64,000 bases of DNA from Diphasiastrum complanatum (GCA_029204225.1 CM055097.1:56390699-56454698), one strand, 5' to 3'. Shown: positions 1-9,681, counted from the first letter of the stretch. Numbers and translations are program-made. The notes: generated by a model from the sequence alone, not told the origin.

Positions 1-455
1 TACCACAGTCAGGGTCGTGTCCAGCGTACACGACCAACACGGCAAGACAGTGTGAGTAGTGTGCCCCAGCACGGTCCATAGCCATGGTGGGCCTAACACA
101 GTCTAGGGACCCTGCCAGCAGGATAGGGCCCCCAGTTGGGTCCCGACGTGCAGTCGGCCACGTCAGTGCCACGTGGTCGACACTTGGCAGTAGGCATGCT
201 ACCAGTCCTCAGATTGGGCTAGGAGGGGCTTACTCTATATCAGGGAGTAGGCAAGGTTGGGTGGATCAGTTAGTGTTTGCCCTACTGTGGTGTTAGGATC
301 TATTACACATATCTTACGCAGAGACAGTTTGAGACTTCCTATTAGACCTTTATATCTATCTCTTCCTCTTTCTTTTGGGCTCCGATACAGATTGGGACAA
401 TTACGAGTAACTTGCTATTGAGACAGACAGATATTCAGGCATTTTGAGAGAGCAT
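1..455. other. unassigned stretch
   Basis: I see no supportable gene, RNA or repeat here. Short open frames have no recognisable motif. The last ~100 bases, read in broken frames, may be the upstream part of the reverse-transcriptase remnant that starts near 456. Confidence 0.5.
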
Positions 456-888
456 CGGATATGCCAGGTATGCACATTGGGTGTAGTGGAGGATGAGTTT
501 CATTTTATCTTCATATGCCCTACATAATATGAGATACATGGCCGATATCATTGTTTATATTGAGACACCCCATTAACCTCAGTACTTTTTTGGAGTATCA
601 GGATCCCAGATGTGTCGGCCTTTTACTACGAGAGATGCTTATGTTGAGAGCCTCTTTGCTACCATCGGAGAGTATTACTGATTCTGGCCAGCATCTCATT
701 ACTAGGTTCTTTCAGAAGCGGGAGCGCAAAGACGTATCAGATGATGAGGCAGTCATATCGGTGAGGGCGAAGGCCCAGCGTGCTCAGCCGCCACCTCTTG
801 CCAGATCTACACGCGCCTCCAGAGCTACCAGAGATCCTCGATCACAGCTCACAGCTCCTATGGGTATCAGACGCTTTTTTCGAGATTG
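456..888 (+). pseudogene. reverse transcriptase C-terminal remnant (LINE-like)
   Basis: The frame beginning at 456 reads RICQVCTLGVVEDEFHFIF followed by ICP, a C-x2-C...EDE-HF-x4-C arrangement. That is typical of the cysteine-rich tail after the reverse transcriptase domain of many non-LTR retroelements. The text is interrupted by a stop soon after the ICP motif. A second frame from 551 continues with a plausible tail (CVGLLLREML, then a basic Ser/Arg-rich end). No RT catalytic motif lies in the window, so only a 3' scrap is present. The family assignment is from motif memory; it could be another RT-bearing element. Confidence 0.4.
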
Positions 889-1170
889 ATATTTATCCTT
901 TTACTTTCCTCAGCAGAGCAGGCGGTTAAGCTCTTGCACCTGTACCCTCTTCAGAGCTGGAGGTTAAGCTCTTGTATATTTGCTTTTATATGCTTTTTAT
1001 GATTCTATGTTGGATGTGTCTTTACCTAGCTAGAGAGAGTTCTATATTGTCTTTTCCACTTAGACTAGCGTTTCTTTTTATGTTGTCCGACATGGAGTTA
1101 TCCTACGAGATATGTACTTATTCATTCAATCTTATGTGCCCTTGGGCACCCAACAGACATTAATACAATT
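889..1170. other. noncoding spacer
   Basis: No gene supported. A short direct repeat (GGTTAAGCTCTTG) occurs twice near 925 and 962. The stretch runs into the pyrimidine tract at 1171. Confidence 0.5.
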
Positions 1171-1312
<142 letters not shown>

Positions 1313-1335
1313 TCTCCATGGCCTAGCAATGGCTG

Positions 1336-1465
1336 TCCATCGCACCTGTCCTCCATCTGCTGGCGGATCTATGCTAGACCTCCATCGCACTTGTCCTCAT
1401 CGCACCTGTCCTCCATCGCTGATCTGTTGGCTCCATGGTTTGTCCTCAATCGCACCAGAACCACA
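1336..1465 (+). repeat. short imperfect repeats of CCATCGCACCTGTCC
   Basis: Four to five imperfect copies of a CATCGCACCTGTCCTC unit lie between the CT array and the chromodomain remnant. They keep the downstream frame open but look like simple-repeat expansion rather than protein sequence. Confidence 0.7.
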
Positions 1466-1610
1466 GGCCATTGTTGATGTACGTCAACGTGGGCTCAGAA
1501 ACTGGCAGGTAACTGAGTACTTGGTTCGCTGGAAAGGAAGCTCCGAGGACGATGATACTTGGGATAAGGAACCTGAACTCAGACTGAGATTCCTAGATTT
1601 TCTTCCTTAG
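1455..1610 (+). pseudogene. chromovirus (Ty3/gypsy) chromodomain, C-terminal end of pol
   Basis: Reads PQAIVDVRQRGLRNWQ, then EYLVRWKG and DDDTWDKE: the chromodomain core (Y-L-V-R-W-K-G...T-W) that ends the integrase of plant chromoviruses and tethers the pre-integration complex to modified histones. It stops at 1608-1610, a few bases before a polypurine tract and an LTR, which is the expected order. Everything upstream (gag to integrase core) is missing and replaced by simple repeats, so this is a 3' remnant. The minus-strand element at 20.4-23 kb carries a clearly related chromodomain. Confidence 0.85.
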
Positions 1611-1637
1611 AAGAGAAGTCTTTTAAGGGGGAGGGAA

Positions 1638-2085
1638 TGTTAGGGACCCAACTCCCTTGGGTCCCAAACCTAACTTGAGATTGGACGATGACTGGGACTA
1701 TTGACTTGACCAGTGACTCGTGAACCTGCATGGTTGCCACGTGTCGTAATCAAGGACGTGCGCATGGCTTGGAGTCTCCCACCTTTGAGGTATACAAGGG
1801 AAGGAGGACTCATTTGCCATGCATTCTATCTACCTAGGGGAAGGTGGATGGAGAGCGGTGTGCACAGCCAGGATGCGTGCTAGCTTGAGGCGGGAGATGG
1901 TTGAGAGGCTAGGCAGTGGTATGGGACACTGTCTAGGATGGAAGTTGGATCCTGCATGTTACGGTCACAGGCCAGGGCACGGAGGGTGGACCTGGCTTGG
2001 GTCCTATGGCGGGGTGGAACGTAAATCATTCGGTCTCTTGTGGTTAATCGGCACCTGGAGGTATGCAATAAGAGAGAGTCTAACA
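1638..2085 (+). repeat. 3' LTR of the chromovirus remnant
   Basis: A purine tract (AAGGGGGAGGGAA, 1625-1637) leads into TGTTAG. The matching inverse CTAACA ends at 2085, giving a 448-bp LTR with perfect 6-bp terminal inverted repeats. An AATAA signal sits near 2068. No second LTR copy is in the window, so the 3' boundary rests on the inverted ends only. Confidence 0.65.
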
Positions 2086-2274
2086 CCCTGCCCCTACCTC
2101 TGCCTCTCGCTCCTCCTCCCCCCCCCCTCTGGCTGCCCCCACCCCTCTGTCTACCCCGACGTGTCTGTGTGTCAGGTGGTTGTGATCCTACGCCTTGGGA
2201 TGGCCCTACCCACTGTGATGATGCCTGGCCAACAGCTGCCTGTGATGATCCACTCCTATCTACAAAAAGTGACC

Positions 2275-2645
2275 TCAGCCCCCCCCCCTCCCAAAACCTC
2301 TAGGTCTCCCTCTAGGCCTATGTGCAGGAATGGCTAGCTCCTCCTCTGTCTCAGGGTCCACCAACAGGTCAGCCAAGTCATCCCCCTGTGCCTCTGCCCC
2401 CATCTCCTCCTCCTCAGTATCCCCCTCAGCCCACCCCTCCTCCTCATAATCAGCCCCCAGCTCCTCTCCACCCTCTGAGCCCTCATCATCTCCCTCCTCA
2501 ACCCTCTCCCGCCCCCTTTGTGTCCTCCTCTGCCGTCGTACAGCCCGTGCGTCAGCCTGCGCCTGTCTATAGATCTCATCATCCATCTCGTGTTGCGTGG
2601 GTGGTGCCTGAGGAGCAGCGGTTGCCGAGTCCACCAAGCAAGAGT
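2275..2645 (-). pseudogene. hAT last exon: acidic tail with AT-hook-like end
   Basis: After an acceptor (...AACCCAG) at 2646 the best frame gives a basic stretch, a long Glu/Asp/Gly-rich segment and a C-terminal RPRGRPRGFGRGGG, which contains an AT-hook-like GRP core. The acidic composition is low-complexity, and the exact frame across the splice from 2761 is off by one, as expected for a decayed gene. The opposite strand shows a proline-rich open frame, which is only the complement. Confidence 0.55.
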
Positions 2646-2760
2646 CTGGGTTCAAACAATACATTGTTGTCAGGCAAGTACATTGCAATTTATTGCATAT
2701 TTTGCAAATAATTCAATTCGTCAAAGCATAGCTGGAGCATGGGGTAATAATGTGACTCAC

Positions 2761-3046
2761 CTCGATCATATGGCCCTCTCCGCGTGTGTGCCTCAGCATA
2801 CGGCCGTTGGTGTTCACAAACACCAACCGCCTACACTGCTCGATGGATAGCCTGTTCCTCTTCTACGTGTGATACAAGGCCCAGGTGCTCCAATTCCGCT
2901 CACAAGCGGATGCTGAACAGTCCTGTGCAAGGACTCTCTTGGCCAGTCGTCGCAAGTCACCTGGGCTGCGCCCGTGGATGCTCCACCACGTAACGGCTGA
3001 TCCTCCCTCAGCCGACAGTGCTGCTCAAAGATGATCAGCATCGGAC
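2761..3046 (-). pseudogene. hAT dimerisation exon
   Basis: Reads TWWSIHG, then LRRLAKRVLAQDCSASACE and RNWSTWALYHT, a stop, then KRNRLSIEQCRRLVFVNTN. This is the WW...LA-RIL-Q--SSS-CERNWS...KKRNRL signature of the hAT C-terminal dimerisation domain. It is bounded by an acceptor at 3047-3048 (GCCAACAG) and a donor at 2760 (GAG|GTGAGT). A TAG between YHT and KRNRL and an upstream TGA disable it. Confidence 0.88.
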
Positions 3047-3145
3047 CTGTTGGCAAAAGAAACATGGCACACGTAAGTCCACTGAATCCACACACTAACA
3101 ATGAGTACACTATTGTAGTTTAAAGACGACCAAGCGATTTCTCAC

Positions 3146-3313
3146 ATATACTTGGTCTGGGCCATACACGCACAGTGTACTCCACCCATCCCCGGTGCAG
3201 CTCCCGATCGTCCAAATCCCGGGTAGAGCGCCACAAGGGGTGCATGTGGGCTATGGCGTGGATGGATCGGTGGTTCCCATCTGGCCTCCCAGATCTGCAA
3301 GATCTCGTCCCTC
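3146..3313 (-). pseudogene. hAT internal exon, left of the copia insertion
   Basis: Begins after the acceptor GTTGTAG and joins in phase with the exon on the far side of the copia element, giving DEDRRDEILQIWEARWE. That matches the 'I--IW--RWD' segment preceding the hAT dimerisation domain. A second frame (IHAIAHMHPLWRS...ELHRGW) looks more protein-like in its second half, so a one-base indel near 3255 is likely. The donor is GTGAGA at 3145. Confidence 0.7.
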
Positions 3314-3408
3314 CTACAACAGACAAATTACAAAAATCAATGCATCGTAGCATGAAAGCAACACAACAAACTTGAGTGAGAAACAACAAACTAGGCACTG
3401 AAGAGTCA

Positions 3409-3413
3409 TACCT
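3409..3413 (+). repeat. target-site duplication TACCT (left)
   Basis: The same five bases occur at 8821-8825 immediately after the 3' LTR. On the minus strand this is AG|GTA, the 5' splice site of the hAT exon. Confidence 0.95.
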
Positions 3414-3811
3414 TGTTGAAAAGTAATGCCTATTTTACCCCTTTTGGCTAAGCATTAGTTAAGTTGTACATAACTCATGGGGCATGTTTTAATTAAATGC
3501 ATGACCCCCCCTTTTGTTAAGTTATGTAAATTAGTGCAAGTGGCCCACTTGGCCAAGTAGCTCACTCCCATGGTTGACACCTAGACTTTCCATGCATGTA
3601 AAGGAGGTGCTTGCCTCACAAGGGATTTGGAGGACCCACGCCCTCCTCTCTCTCTCTAGCAATTCATTTCTTCTTGAGACTTTTGAGTTTGTGAGATGCT
3701 TATGCAATTCTCCTTGTGTGTGATATTTCCATAGCCAAGTTTTCTCAAGCTTTCATAGTTGATCTAGCATCTGAGTTAAGATACTCCATAGCTAGGTCTT
3801 GTAATTCTTCA
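3414..3811 (+). repeat. copia 5' LTR
   Basis: 398 bp, TGTTGA...TTCA, ending directly before the PBS. It should hold the U3 promoter, R and U5. It is nearly identical to 8426-8820. Confidence 0.96.
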
Positions 3812-3823
3812 TGGTATCAGAGC
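3812..3823 (+). promoter_or_regulatory. primer-binding site, initiator Met tRNA
   Basis: TGGTATCAGAGC follows the LTR with no spacer. It is complementary to the 3' end of plant initiator methionine tRNA and is the usual copia PBS, where minus-strand DNA synthesis starts. Confidence 0.95.
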
Positions 3824-4280
3824 AGGTTGTCTAGCCTGTGAGTCTGAGAGTGACAGAAACTTCAGTGCTTAGATTCTTGAGAAGATTCTTATCTTCTACA
3901 AGCACCTTAATCTTGAAAGAGGGAGCATTTGATCTACAGGTGTCAGATCAGGTGGAGTCTTGCACTGTTGGTGAGCTATTGGCAAGGGGAGTGGGATGAT
4001 CCAAAAACTTTCTAAATCTGGCTAAGTTTTGGAGAGTTTTTCTGGAGGAGCTTACACAAAAGTAGGGCGCACTTTCTGTAGGGGCTTCTGGTTTCTGTTC
4101 CAGTGGAGCCTAGTGCTTGTGCTAGTGAGGCCACACCAAGTGGCAAAGACAAAAGCAGGAGCTGAAGGGTTGCCTTGAAGTGGCTACATACCCTAGTTTG
4201 GGGTTAAACCCTTGTTGCTGGAAGCTGTTCTTTTCTGATCTCTTTCAAGTTGAGCTTCTGTTTTAAGCACAGATTTTAGC

Positions 4281-4709
4281 ATGGCAAGTCTTGGGGAGAG
4301 TTTGCTGGGTGAATCTAGCAAACTAGATGGCACAAACTACAGAGTGTGGAAGTTCAAGATAGCCAATATCTTGATGGATAAGAATTGCTGGGAGGTCATG
4401 ACAGGTACAGAACCTGTACCAACATCTGATCCTGAATTGAAGGACTACATGAACAGGAGACATAAAGCTCATAGGATAATCAATCTTTCTGTTAAGGACA
4501 ATATTATTCCTCACATTTGCAATGCAAGGGATGCAGCTGATGCTTGGACAATTCTGAAGTCTATGTTTGAAACAGTGGATTCAGCCAAGCTGGTGTATTT
4601 GCAAAACAGGTTACATACTCTCAAGATGGAAGCAGGTGCAACAATTGGTGATCATATTACAAAGGTCAAGGACCTATTGATCAGCTTGCTTCAGTTGGAG
4701 AGAAAGTAA
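4281..4709 (+). CDS. copia gag, N-terminal part (before frameshift)
   Basis: Starts MASLGESLLGESSKLDGTNY. The LDGTNYRVWKFKI segment and the following helices (DAWTILKSMFET, LQNRLHTLKM) are typical of copia Gag (UBN2/DUF4219-like), which builds the cytoplasmic virus-like particle. It ends at a stop at 4707-4709. About 30 bases earlier the neighbouring frame becomes the coding one, so the stop results from a one-base loss near 4677 rather than a natural gag terminator. In relatives gag and pol form one long frame. Confidence 0.9.
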   Translation: MASLGESLLGESSKLDGTNYRVWKFKIANILMDKNCWEVMTGTEPVPTSDPELKDYMNRRHKAHRIINLSVKDNIIPHICNARDAADAWTILKSMFETVDSAKLVYLQNRLHTLKMEAGATIGDHITKVKDLLISLLQLERK

Positions 4710-4735
4710 GTGACAGGAGTATTGTTCCCATAGTC

Positions 4736-7700
4736 TTGAACAGCTTGTCATTCAACTATCAAGACTATGTGATGTCCCTTTCTGCTAGGGAGAAACTCCC
4801 AACCTTTGGGGACTTATGTGGTCTTCTTTTACAGGAGGAGATGAGAAGGAAGAATCTTTCTGAAAGGGAAGATAATCCAGAGCTTGCATTTGCTTCTAAG
4901 AAGAAGCAAAACTTTCAGAAGAAAGGCAAAGGCAAAAAGAAGAACTCAAAGCAAAGCTTGGAGCAACAGGTGTCCAAGTTACAGGTTGGAGAGGAGTCAA
5001 GCACCAATTCCTCATCTACACCCAAGAGGAAGGGCAACTGCAACTATTGTGGTAAGTATGGGCATTTTGCTTTTGAATGCAAGAAGAAGCAAAGTGATCA
5101 GAAGAAGGGAAAGAACCAGCAGAGTCACTTTGTTGACAAAGTTGCAGAGGAGGAACAATCTGGTGTGCTTGAGCTATTCACCGCAGCCCTATCATCTGAA
5201 TCCACATTTGGTGGATGGTACATTGATTCTGGAGCTTCAAAGCACATGACACCTCATAGAGATTGGTTCAGTACCTATGAGGAGACAGAAGATAGCCAGC
5301 ATGTTTGCCTTGGAGATAATTCTACACGTATGGTGAGGGGCAAAGGTACAGTTGCAATACAGCTATCATCAGGTGAGGTGAAGGAAATTAAAAGTGTGTT
5401 GCATGTACCAGGGTTGGCTAAGAACTTGTTATCTGTTGGTGCCATTACCAAACAGAACATGGTGGTAGAGTTTAATGATTCTAAATGTTTGGTAAAAGAC
5501 AAAGAGAAGAACTTCAAAGTGGTAGCCAAGGGAATGCAAGAAGGAGGTCTTTACAAGCTTTTCACAACCATTCCTAGCCAAGAGGCCTTATCTGCAAGAG
5601 ATACTAATCGGGACAAGCTTTGGCATGAGAGATATGGTCATTTGAGTTACAAAAGTTTGCAAGTTTTGAACAGGCACAAAATGGTAGTAGATCTTCCTAG
5701 CATTAAGTCTTCTTCAGATACATGTGAGGCTTGTGCATTAGGGAAGCAACAGAGGAAAAAGTTTCCAAAGGAGAAAGCTACCAGGGCCAAGGGCATTCTT
5801 GAACTTGTGCATTCAGATTTATGTGGTCCCATGCAGGTCAAATCAGCAGGGGGGGCATACTATCTCATGACCTTCGTAGATGATTTCTCTCGGAAGGTAT
5901 GGGTCTATTTTCTGAAACTGAAATCTGAAGCGTTCAAATACTTCAAACAGTGGAAAGCTATGGTGGAAAACCACACAGGAAAGAGGTTAAAGACTCTCGG
6001 GTCAGATAAGGGTGGTGAGTATATTTCTGATGAGTTCAAAGATCTTTGCAAAGCATGTGGGATAAAGAGACAGTTTACTGCTCCACATACACCGCAGCAA
6101 AACGGCGTGGCTGAGCGGAAAAACAGGTCTATAGTTGAGTGTGCGAGGAGCATGCTCAAGGCAAAGGGGTTGCCAAATTCCTTTTGGGCAGAAGCGGTAG
6201 CAACTGCTGTTTTTCTATTGAATAGAAGTCCAACCAAAGCAGTTGAAGGAATCATGCCAGAAGAGGCATATAGTGGCAAGAAGCCCAAAGTGGGCAGCCT
6301 TCGAGTATTTGGGTGTACAGCATATGCACATATACCAAAGGACTTGCGGAAGAAACTTGATGCAAAATCCGTAAAGTGTGTCTTTCTTGGGTATAGTGAA
6401 GGTGAGAAAGCTTATGTGCTATATGATCTCGAAAACAGGAGGAAGATCCTAAGTCGAGATGTCATCTTTGATGAAGAGCATGCACCCAAGATACAGGAGC
6501 AGGAGAAGGAAGGAATTACTGAGTTCATACCCTTGATTGATTCCACGGATGAGGATCCTAGTCAAGAGTCCCGTAAGCCTCAAGTGCAGGAGCAACAACA
6601 GGAAATCGAACCTACTAGTTCGAGACCTCTTTTTGGCCAAGTACCAGAAGCAGAAGTTGGGGACAAACGGAAGACTAAAACAGTACCATGGGATACGTGG
6701 TCACCATCCACATCACCCACTGCTAGGAAGAAGCTACCTAGGTGGTATTGGGAAACAATCAAAGAAGGTCAAATGATTGAAGAAGGAGAGAGCAGTGAAC
6801 AGGGTGTCAGAAGATCTCTTAGGTCTCATGAGAGACAAGAGACTAACTTTGCTCTTATGTCCACTATTCTGAATGCAAATGAGCCACAATTCTTTCACGA
6901 AGCCGTGAGAGAAAAGGTATGGCAACATGCCATGCAGGAGGAGTACGACTCCATTGTCAAGAATGACACATGGGAGCTCACTACATTGCCAGAAGGGAAG
7001 CAACCAATAGGTTGCAAGTGGGTCTATAAGACCAAGTTTCATGCCAATGGAACAGTGGACAAGTACAAGGCAAGGTTGGTGGCGAAAGGCTATGCTCAGC
7101 AAGAGGGGCTAGACTATGATGAGACATTCGCACCTGTTGCTAAAATGACATCTATCAGGACCGTTTTGGCTATAGCCTCATATTTTGATTGGGATGTCCA
7201 TCAAATGGATGTCAAGAGTGCCTTTCTTAATGGGCACCTACAGGAGGAGGTTTACATGGAACAACCGCAGGGATTTGAAATAACAGGCAAGGAGAATCTG
7301 GTTTGCAGGCTTAGGAAAGCCTTGTATGGGCTCAAACAGGCGCCAAGGGCTTGGTATAGCCGAATTGATGAGTACTTTGCAAGGCAAGGGTTTGAGAAGA
7401 GTAAGTCTGATTGCAATATTTATGTCTTCAGGGAAGGAGAAGACTTTGTGGTTGTTGTGCTCTATGTGGATGATCTACTCATCACGGGAAGCAATAAGAA
7501 GCTTATTGCTTGTGTTAAGAAGAATCTTTCTAATGAGTTTGAAATGAAAGATTTGGGTTTGCTACACTATTGCCTAGGAGTTGAAGTTTGGAAAGGAAAG
7601 CGTTGTCTTTTTATCTCACAGGCAAAGTATGCACAGAAATTATTGAAGAAGTTTAACATGCAAGAAAGCAAACCAATCAGCACACCCATGGATGCAAGCA

Positions 7701-8431
7701 ACAAGCCATCAAAAGATGATGGTCCAGCATTTGCAGATGAGACGCTCTATCGTCAGTTAGTGGGCAGCCTGATTTACCTTACTACCACCAGGCCAGATAT
7801 TGCTTATGCGGTTGGAATCACAAGTCAATACATGTGTAAGCCTACCGAAGCACATTGGAAGGCAGCCAAGCGGATCCTACGATATGTGAGAGGGACAGTG
7901 ACTTATGGGATTGGATACACGGATGACGGGAACCTTCAGCTGGAAGGCTATTCAGATTCTCATTGGGCAGGTGATAGAGACGATCGGAGATCGACGACAG
8001 GCTATTGCTTCAGCCTAGGTTCAGGGGCTATATCGTGGTGCAGTAAGAAGCAGCCTACTATTGCTCTATCGTCTACCGAAGCTGAGTACAGGGCGACTAC
8101 GAGGTCCGCCTGTGAAGCCATTTGGTTACGCCGTCTACTTGAGGACATGCAGATTGCTCAAGTAAGACCTACATTGTTACATTGTGATAACCAAAGCTGC
8201 ATTCAGCTTGCAAGGAATCCAGTCTATCATGCACGGACAAAACATACAGAGGTGGACCAGCATTTTATACGAGAGAAAGTGCACAGTGGGGAGATCGAGC
8301 TAGTTTATTGCGACACCAACGACCAGACAGCTGATATTTTTACTAAACCACTTAGTAAAGATAAGTTTGAAAAGTTCAGAACTTTGTTGGGTGTCAGTTT
8401 GAATAAAATTGCCATTAAGGGGGGGTGTTGA
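4736..8431 (+). CDS. copia gag C-terminus and Pol polyprotein (PR-INT-RT-RH)
   Basis: One 1231-codon open frame with all copia domains in order. Zinc knuckle CNYCGKYGHFAFEC near residue 100; aspartic protease with DSGAS near 164; GAG-pre-integrase WHERYGH near 296; integrase D,D,E at HSDLCG (~359), SDKGGEY (~423) and QNGVAER (~458); RT with GCKWVYKTK, QMDVKSAFLNG and catalytic YVDD near 911; RNase H with DSHWAGD (~1074), STEAEY (~1113), DNQS (~1151) and the HTEVDQHFIRE helix. The PR-INT-RT order is diagnostic of copia. The last sense codon and stop lie inside the first six bases of the 3' LTR. The true frame continues upstream to about 4677; the ATG at 4736 is not a natural start. Confidence 0.97.
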   Translation: MNSLSFNYQDYVMSLSAREKLPTFGDLCGLLLQEEMRRKNLSEREDNPELAFASKKKQNFQKKGKGKKKNSKQSLEQQVSKLQVGEESSTNSSSTPKRKGNCNYCGKYGHFAFECKKKQSDQKKGKNQQSHFVDKVAEEEQSGVLELFTAALSSESTFGGWYIDSGASKHMTPHRDWFSTYEETEDSQHVCLGDNSTRMVRGKGTVAIQLSSGEVKEIKSVLHVPGLAKNLLSVGAITKQNMVVEFNDSKCLVKDKEKNFKVVAKGMQEGGLYKLFTTIPSQEALSARDTNRDKLWHERYGHLSYKSLQVLNRHKMVVDLPSIKSSSDTCEACALGKQQRKKFPKEKATRAKGILELVHSDLCGPMQVKSAGGAYYLMTFVDDFSRKVWVYFLKLKSEAFKYFKQWKAMVENHTGKRLKTLGSDKGGEYISDEFKDLCKACGIKRQFTAPHTPQQNGVAERKNRSIVECARSMLKAKGLPNSFWAEAVATAVFLLNRSPTKAVEGIMPEEAYSGKKPKVGSLRVFGCTAYAHIPKDLRKKLDAKSVKCVFLGYSEGEKAYVLYDLENRRKILSRDVIFDEEHAPKIQEQEKEGITEFIPLIDSTDEDPSQESRKPQVQEQQQEIEPTSSRPLFGQVPEAEVGDKRKTKTVPWDTWSPSTSPTARKKLPRWYWETIKEGQMIEEGESSEQGVRRSLRSHERQETNFALMSTILNANEPQFFHEAVREKVWQHAMQEEYDSIVKNDTWELTTLPEGKQPIGCKWVYKTKFHANGTVDKYKARLVAKGYAQQEGLDYDETFAPVAKMTSIRTVLAIASYFDWDVHQMDVKSAFLNGHLQEEVYMEQPQGFEITGKENLVCRLRKALYGLKQAPRAWYSRIDEYFARQGFEKSKSDCNIYVFREGEDFVVVVLYVDDLLITGSNKKLIACVKKNLSNEFEMKDLGLLHYCLGVEVWKGKRCLFISQAKYAQKLLKKFNMQESKPISTPMDASNKPSKDDGPAFADETLYRQLVGSLIYLTTTRPDIAYAVGITSQYMCKPTEAHWKAAKRILRYVRGTVTYGIGYTDDGNLQLEGYSDSHWAGDRDDRRSTTGYCFSLGSGAISWCSKKQPTIALSSTEAEYRATTRSACEAIWLRRLLEDMQIAQVRPTLLHCDNQSCIQLARNPVYHARTKHTEVDQHFIREKVHSGEIELVYCDTNDQTADIFTKPLSKDKFEKFRTLLGVSLNKIAIKGGC
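8414..8425 (+). promoter_or_regulatory. copia polypurine tract
   Basis: ATTAAGGGGGG directly precedes the 3' LTR. It is the RNase-H-resistant primer for plus-strand synthesis and also codes for the last residues of Pol. Confidence 0.9.
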
Positions 8432-8820
8432 AAAGTAATGCCTATTTTACCCCTTTTGGCTAAGCATTAGTTAAGTTGTACATAACTCATGGCGCATGTT
8501 TTAATTAAATGCATGACCCCCCCTTTTGTTAAGTTATGTAAATTAGTGCAAGTGGCCCACTTGGCCAAGTAGCTCACTCCCATGGTTGACACCTAGACTT
8601 TCCATGCATGTAAAGGAGGTGCTTGCCTCACAAGGGATTTGGAGGACCCACGCCCTCTCTCTCTCTAGCAATTCATTTCTTCTTGAGACTTTTGAGTTTG
8701 TGAGATGCTTATGCAATTCTCCTTGTGTGTGATATTTCCATAGCCAAGTTTTCTCAAGCTTTCATAGTTGATCTAGCATCTGAGTTAAGATACTCCATAG
8801 CTAGGTCTTGTAATTCTTCA
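8426..8820 (+). repeat. copia 3' LTR
   Basis: 395 bp, nearly identical to the 5' LTR, followed by the TACCT target duplication at 8821-8825. Confidence 0.96.
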
Positions 8821-8825
8821 TACCT

Positions 8826-9147
8826 GTCCTCATCCAAGGCCGACGTTGGAATCACCTCGCCGATGAGGTCCATGAACTCGTAAATGAGACCAAGAGTGCA
8901 CCCCGCACCCCTCATGGTCTACCAGGCGTAGCACATAGAAAATGGTCGAATGACCCCCACAAGCTCCTCTGCATGTGTCCAGAAATCATCTCCAAACACA
9001 ATGGCTTGGAAAAATGTCGCATCTGCGTTGATGCCTCTAAAGTCCCCGAAGGCCATCTGCCACAGTGCGTCCTTTACTGCTATCAATCGCTCTAGAACCA
9101 AAAAGTGATACGCAAACCGGGTGGGTGTTGGCTTCCTGAGAAGTGAT
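8826..9147 (-). pseudogene. hAT internal exon, right of the copia insertion
   Basis: From an acceptor (GTTGCAG) at 9148-9149 it reads LLRKPTPTRFAYHFLVLERL, then ALWQM and a region ending FMDLIGEVI. This is the 'ELLRP--TRFAT-FL-L--I' helix plus the following helices of DUF659-type hAT transposases. One in-frame stop follows CYAW near 8919. The exon ends GAGGACAG|GTATGA, and the copia element lies within the splice donor. Confidence 0.85.
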
Positions 9148-9244
9148 CTGCAACACTAACATCCAGTAGAAAGCTGTTGAGATGTGTTTAGCAGCATGGA
9201 GCAAGCGTCAAGGGAGATAGCATAGCAAATGGAAAAAATTATAC

Positions 9245-9590
9245 CTCTCTGATCCATGGAAGTGCACACAGGTCATGAATGACGAGGTCTATGCAATGTG
9301 CAGCACACAGTGTCCATACAATGGTGGGGTGCTCCCTCGTCAGAATCTCTCCCATCTGCTTACAATTCGTGGCATTGTCTATGACAACCTGAACCACGTG
9401 CTCCACCCCAATGTCAGCAATCACATCTCTCACAACCTCCCATATGAAGTCGACTATGATGGCTCCACCACCTCGAGTGGCATCCACGCCATGCAGAAAG
9501 GCGGTGCCAAGCAGGCAAGAAACCAAGATAGTGATGACGGATCACCAAAGAACGTCGGTCCCTCCATCACTCAATATCGTGCATCCATAC
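9245..9590 (-). pseudogene. hAT DUF659 core exon
   Basis: Reads YGCTILSDGGTDVLW, stop, SVITILVSCLLGTAFLHGVD, later VVQVVIDNATNCKQMGEIL and WTLCAAHCIDLVIHDL, ending PWIREV|GTATAA. These are the hallmark blocks of DUF659 (C-TI-SDGWTD; VV-VVTDNA-N; W--CAAHC-DL). The first D and the DNA block carry presumed catalytic acidic residues of the RNase-H-like fold. A TGA after DVLW breaks the frame, and the usual W of DGWTD is G. Confidence 0.92.
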
Positions 9591-9681
9591 CTGCCACAAA
9601 ACACCCATTAGCCACATACAAAAAGTGCGGTACTGGCAAAATGGAATCAAAGCAAAGAGTTTCAAGAAACAAAGTACTTAC

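Larger units (their letters stand above)
3414..8820 (+). mobile_element. complete Ty1/copia retrotransposon
   Basis: A full-length 5.4-kb element: 5' LTR, Met-tRNA PBS, gag-pol, polypurine tract, 3' LTR, flanked by TACCT duplications. By eye the two LTRs differ by one substitution (G/C in the CATGG[G/C]GCATG segment) and a 3-bp difference in a short CT run, so the insertion is recent. A frameshift near 4677 splits gag; otherwise all pol domains are open with intact catalytic motifs. It sits in the hAT pseudogene in the opposite orientation. Confidence 0.97.

Noticed and set aside
2322-2711. Proline-rich plus-strand reading frame
   Set aside because: It is the complement of the acidic/basic last exon of the hAT pseudogene; the minus strand has splice sites and neighbouring homologous exons.
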